Source: Mesostigma viride (taxonomy: Eukaryota > Streptophyta > Mesostigmatophyceae > Mesostigmatales > Mesostigmataceae). From it: DNA of 21,500 nt. Position 1 is the first letter of the stretch, and each line of letters starts with the position of its first letter. A program made the position numbers and the translations under genes. Location: positions 1,836,816 through 1,858,315 of the forward strand of contig RPFO01000084.1 in NCBI GenBank assembly GCA_009746045.1, given 5' to 3'. This document shows, in pieces, positions 18,020-21,500 of this stretch. Below the pieces are notes generated by a model that had not been told where the DNA came from, did not search any database, and worked only from the letters and a program-made list of their open reading frames with translations.

Positions 18020-20959
18020 GTGCCCGTGCCCATGCCCGTGCCCATGGTCATGCCCGTGCCCATGCCCATGGTCATGGCTGCATCCTTGGTGCCCATGACC
18101 ATGACCGTGCGCGTGGCCGTGGTCATGCCCATGCCCGCCCCCACCCCCGGCCGCCATATCAGCAAACGCCCTGCGCACATGCTCCGGCATGTCCTCCTCG
18201 CGCGAGACAGGTGGCGTGCGCGCCAGCCGCGCCACGAGCGACGCCACGTCATCGGCCAGCTCCTGCGGGGCGTCCTCGGGCGACCAGGGCGCGACCCCGT
18301 GGCTGAACATGCGCGTCTCGTCGCCCGCGAACGCCTCGAGGAACCGGATCTGACGCTGCCACTCCTCACGGCTCCCGTGGTGCGCCTGCGACCAGACCGC
18401 CTGCTTGGGCACGGACTGCGCGACGGTCGCCAGCACACGCCGCAGGTGTGCCCCGTAGCCCTCGGTTGCGTTCAGGTGGGCCGCCGCCGCCGCCACCAGC
18501 GCGGGGAGATCAGCCCCCTGGCCCCGCCGCTGTAAGTATAAGTGCGCGGCGACGTCGTCGGTGGCAATGCGTGACGAGCAGCAGCGGCGCAGGACCAGCG
18601 AGGCCAGCAGGGGCGCCCGCACGAGCCGCTGGGCAATCGCGCGCACGACGGGCGAGGGTGACGCAAATGCCCACGCAGGGAACGCCGAGGGGAATGGGTA
18701 CGCGACCGAGGCGTCCACGAAGGTGAGGCTGCGCACGGCGGGCACGGGGGGGGGGTTCCCGAGGGGGCGGATGCAAGTGCGAGGCGTGTGTACTCGAGGC
18801 CGACGAGACCTGCGAGTGGGCGCGGTGGGACAAGGCAGCGGGTCAAGGCAATTAATGGGGACGCGGCAGCGGGTCAAGGCCATGAGGACACGGCCGTGGG
18901 ACAAGGGGGCGGGAGAAGGTGAGAATCATTGAATAGTGAGACGTGGCACGAGCAGCACCGCGTGGGGGTCTATCCGCGTTTGTTCACTGGCATCAAAGGA
19001 TCACTTCCTGCGATCCCGTGTGACTTTCGCAACAGAGACATGCGTTTCGTGGATAGCTCCCTGCAACAGCGGGATTTCAACAGGCACCACCTGGTCTGAC
19101 CTGGGCTCTCTGTCTGAATGATGATGACGGTAATGTTAGAAAGAGCACCACCGCAATACAATAATGTGACTAGACAAACACTCAGATGAGGCATACCATA
19201 AAAAGCAAACCCTGACATGACTAAGGCTTCTCTCACGCTTGGGTCCAGAAACAACTTTTTTCAGGGGTTCGACCTGTGTCCCGAGGTTACACTCTCACGC
19301 TTGGCGAAAATTCACCCTAATTCAGCTCCATCCTCTCACGTTTGGCCGAAGTACGCCCCTAATTAGAAACTGGATCGCCGCGGCGCCCTGCTGTTTGGCT
19401 GGGCAGCACCAAGTTCCGCTTGACCCGGGCTCCGGGCTTGGGACAAGGACGACAGTGGTAAATAGGACTGCTCTGAACGTGTACTGAACAAAAGTCGTGC
19501 GTCCTGCGGAACGTAACGTACCTAGTACGTAGTTGTGAGTCCCATGTAGGAATTATATGCTCAGCTGCACACGTCTTTCCCACGCGCGCTGTAACTTTAC
19601 GACAACAAAACTAGCTACCTCAGGAACTGGACGCGAAAAAGGAAAGTGGTCACCCGGAATATGCTAGGAAATGGTGCTTTTCCCAAGCACCCAAAAAACC
19701 TGGGACAAGTTGGGACAAATCCTAAAAAACATTAGGCTCTGGGCCCTGAAGCGTAAGAGAGGCCTAATTTAAAATCGAATTCTATTTGTCTAGTCACAAA
19801 TGCTATAGTCGTAAGAAGCGAAAACAGAACTTTTAAAGATGGCCCAACCGGCTCCACCCTTATTTATTTGCCATTACTCCCATGCTGGTGCACCACAGGT
19901 CCACCCCAAGCCCTCCTGCGTGCAGCTTCCTTTTCCAGTCGTCGTCGCGACCAGTGCCCAACATATCCCACAGCAGCACAGAAGAAACCACAAAACCTAC
20001 CAAGTATTGTAAGGAAACTTGAGCGGTTTTGTTAACAAGCCGAACCTGGGTGGATGCGTGTGTTCAGACACGTGAGCTGAGAGCCGCCCTGTCCAAGGGA
20101 TTAGCAGAGAGGTTCTACAGCAGAAGGACCTGGGTGCGGCACAAGAGCTGCAACATGTATGGTCGCTGCGTGCGCATGCGCATACGTAAGGATCTGTGTG
20201 CGTGTATGATGCCTGTGTTTGCCCACCTGCCGTGTCATGGAGCACCAGGTGCACCGGTGGGAGACCCAGCACAGTCACGGCGCGGCGCAGGCACTCAGCC
20301 AGGTATGCGGGGGAATAATCAACGCCAGTGAGGGAACCCTGGGAGGACACGACGGGCTTATCTGACAGGCCGGAGCCGGGAAGATCCAGGGATATGGCGC
20401 GGAGCCTTTTGGCTGCGAGGAGGGGCATCACCTTTCGGAAAATGAAGGAGCTGGTGAAAATGCCATGCACGCAGAGCACGTGTTCTCCATCCTCGGGGCC
20501 CTCGGCACGCACAAAAAGCTTCACGTCGTTTCCGTAGGGATCGGCAATTTTTACATGCGTCCCCCGACTCGAGTGGTGCACCACGGCTATGGGCATGCTC
20601 TGAAGCACAGAGGTTTCATTCGTAAACAGCATAGCCGTGACTACCGCGCCAATGCCCACTAAGAGAACGGTGAAAGCCCAGAACAAGATGGGGGGTCCAT
20701 TATCGCTCTTGGCTTTGCTCTTGGCTTCGGTGGCTGACACGGACGGCCCTTTGGTTGTTGCAGTCGATGCAACGTTTGTCTCGGAAGAGTTTGCGTGTGT
20801 CTGCTTGGTATCCTTCGCAACATCCGTAGTTTTATTGGCCGATGGCGGCGCCTTCGTATCTTTTTTCGTTACCGTTGCTTCTTTCGTGCCCTTGAGCTTA
20901 CTATTCAAGGCGGACTTTTTTCCGCCAGCCGAACCACTGTCCGCTTCTTGTTTCGGCAT
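17921..20959 (-). CDS. Membrane-anchored alpha/beta hydrolase with a His-Gly-rich tail (two exons, frame broken at a G10 run)
   Basis: Exon 1 (20959-20227) starts at the only ATG of the frame (MPKQEADSGS). It has a Lys/Ser/Thr-rich linker (residues 5-87), one membrane segment (~91-112, ILFWAFTVLLVGIGAVVTAM) and an alpha/beta-hydrolase core. The core shows VHGIF (oxyanion loop, ~164), DLPGSGLSDKP (~192) and HLVLHDTAG with Asp242 as probable nucleophile, as in epoxide-hydrolase, dehalogenase or MEST-like enzymes. Exon 2 (18809-17921) joins in phase: CAG|GTGGGC donor, CGCAG|GT acceptor, giving HDTAG-LVGLEYTRLALA. It continues with VRSLTFVDAS, a cap region and a final helix (APQELADDVASLVARL). 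The frame changes at the G10 run (18746-18755). One extra C on the coding strand gives 541 codons including stop. The usual catalytic His is not obvious (SHGVAPW). About 60 His/Gly residues close the protein. Substrate unknown. Confidence 0.68.
17960..18136 (-). repeat. CATGGG/CATGCC-type hexamer repeats coding for the His-Gly tail
   Basis: The coding strand is a degenerate run of CAT-GGG/GGC/GCC units with interspersed Asp and Ala codons. It reads mainly HGHGH and HDHGH, with a CSHD interruption. Such runs bind Zn, Ni or Co in metallochaperones and ZIP loops, so metal binding is plausible. Slippage-driven length variation is expected. Confidence 0.75.
18810..20226 (-). other. Intron of the hydrolase gene (1417 nt, GT-AG)
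   Basis: The donor GTGGGC is at 20226 and the acceptor ...CTCGCAG ends at 18810. The joint restores a Gly codon in the expected place after the nucleophile elbow. The interior has no recognisable gene. It contains a diverged repeat around TCTCACG(C/T)TTGG at about 19231, 19291 and 19333, each of the last two followed by a ...CCTAATT block. Short open frames here are not protein-like. Confidence 0.65.
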
Positions 20960-21246
20960 TGCGAGAAGACACTCCAATACTGCTACGAGGAGTAAAATCT
21001 TGCGTATACGCTGCTTTTTACCAAAAAAGCATTCAAAAGAATTTTTTTTCAACTTTCAGTTGCCCCTCAGTCAGTGCAATCCCACGGCCTCACGATTCGC
21101 ATGCTGATCTCCGTTTTGTCTTCACGGGCACTGGGCAAGGCAGTCACGGGGCCCTTCGAAGATGCTGACCTCATAGCAGAACTCGTACGAGGCTATGAAG
21201 TCTGGCTATGAAGTCACACGAAGTCACAAGACTGTCACAGTCACAG
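20960..21246 (-). promoter_or_regulatory. Intergenic region and 5'UTR upstream of the hydrolase
   Basis: These 287 bp separate the hydrolase ATG from the stop of the next minus-strand gene. They contain simple GAAGTC/GTCACA repeats at 21195-21248 and an A/T-rich stretch at 21015-21055. No clear TATA box was recognised. The frame upstream of the ATG is open but has no other ATG. Confidence 0.35.
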
Positions 21247-21500
21247 TCAGTTGTTGTTGTTGTTGTTGCCCACGCCGCACATGGGCAGCAGAGATTTGGA
21301 TAGGCCGAGGGCCGGGACACTGAACAGCATACCATCAAAAACATACAAGAACCAAAGATACCTGTTGTGTATTTTTTGCATGTACGGTTGCATCATTAGA
21401 TACGCCCGCGTTGGTACAACAGCGTGGTGGATCTTACATAGCAGATAATGCTCCGCCAAGTAGGCGGGAGCATGATTGTTGTTGTTACCTCCACCATCCG
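21247..21500 (-). CDS. C-terminal end of an unrecognised protein (partial, runs off the right edge)
   Basis: The minus-strand frame is open from the window edge to TGA at 21249-21247 (83 codons visible). It shows a Gly/Asn stretch (DGGGNNNN), then a compact segment HAPAYLAEHYLLCKIHHAVV, PTRAYLMMQPYMQKIHNRYL and WFLYVFDGMLFSVPALGLSK. It ends with six Asn encoded by (AAC)6. The composition looks like a real folded or membrane-associated helical protein, and the low-complexity Asn runs on both sides fit linkers. I do not recognise the family. It lies head-to-tail with the hydrolase. The internal ATG at 21459 is not necessarily the start. Confidence 0.45.
   Translation of the reverse strand, partial: DGGGNNNNHAPAYLAEHYLLCKIHHAVVPTRAYLMMQPYMQKIHNRYLWFLYVFDGMLFSVPALGLSKSLLPMCGVGNNNNNN

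Noticed and set aside
17939-18535. A 198-codon plus-strand ORF rich in Met-Pro repeats
   Set aside because: It is the antisense shadow of the His-Gly coding repeats; the minus-strand frame carries hydrolase motifs and splice signals.

Overview
Eukaryotic nuclear DNA, most likely from a green alga. Reasons: GC-rich coding sequence, a long GT-AG intron, a TGTAA-type poly(A) signal, and dense nested LINE, hAT and LTR retroelements. The species cannot be named from the sequence. I see no rRNA, tRNA, CRISPR array or bacterial-style operon. About 80% of the window is transposable-element DNA. The host genes are confined to the last ~3.9 kb.

Layout. (1) 1-1857: the 3' end of an LTR retroelement, with a PHD finger at the C-terminus of its polyprotein, a polypurine tract and a candidate LTR, followed by a truncated second LTR copy. 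(2) 1858-3436: two facing pieces of a LINE ORF2 C-terminus (CCHC knuckle plus PD-x15-D restriction-like endonuclease). The plus-strand piece is a 5'-truncated insertion with a 14-bp target-site duplication (TSD). (3) 3434-6475: element A (minus), an ORF1 pseudogene with an L1-ORF1p-like C-terminus, split by an internally deleted hAT transposon (18-bp TIRs, 8-bp TSD). (4) 6823-9912: element B (plus), a retroelement that has 5'UTR monomers, ORF1, a 3'UTR and a (TTAA)n tail but no ORF2, bounded by a 13-bp TSD. A 5'-truncated relative (C, minus, 9-bp TSD) sits inside its 3'UTR. (5) 9954-10708: element E, a third ORF1 start of this family. A 3'UTR-only copy has inserted just after its first codons and duplicated the start codon (10-bp TSD).

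(6) 5047-11010 is repeated as 11959-17922 with no difference that I could find. Between the copies lies a 948-bp filler that is a deletion-rich version of the middle of element B. This is either an assembly artefact or a very recent duplication with templated filler, and it dominates interpretation of the window. Deleting 11011-17922 gives one seamless locus.

(7) 17640-20959 (minus): a host alpha/beta-hydrolase gene of two visible exons, membrane-anchored, with a striking His-Gly tail. Its reading frame is broken by one base at a G10 run. (8) 21247-21500 (minus): the C-terminal end of an unrecognised gene that runs off the window.

The notable biology is a family of algal L1-like retrotransposons, including an ORF1-only 'half-LINE'. 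Its members share a 3' stem-loop and (TTAA)n tail, carry tandem 5'UTR monomers and insert into each other. The family structure was worked out here from TSDs alone; no database was searched.
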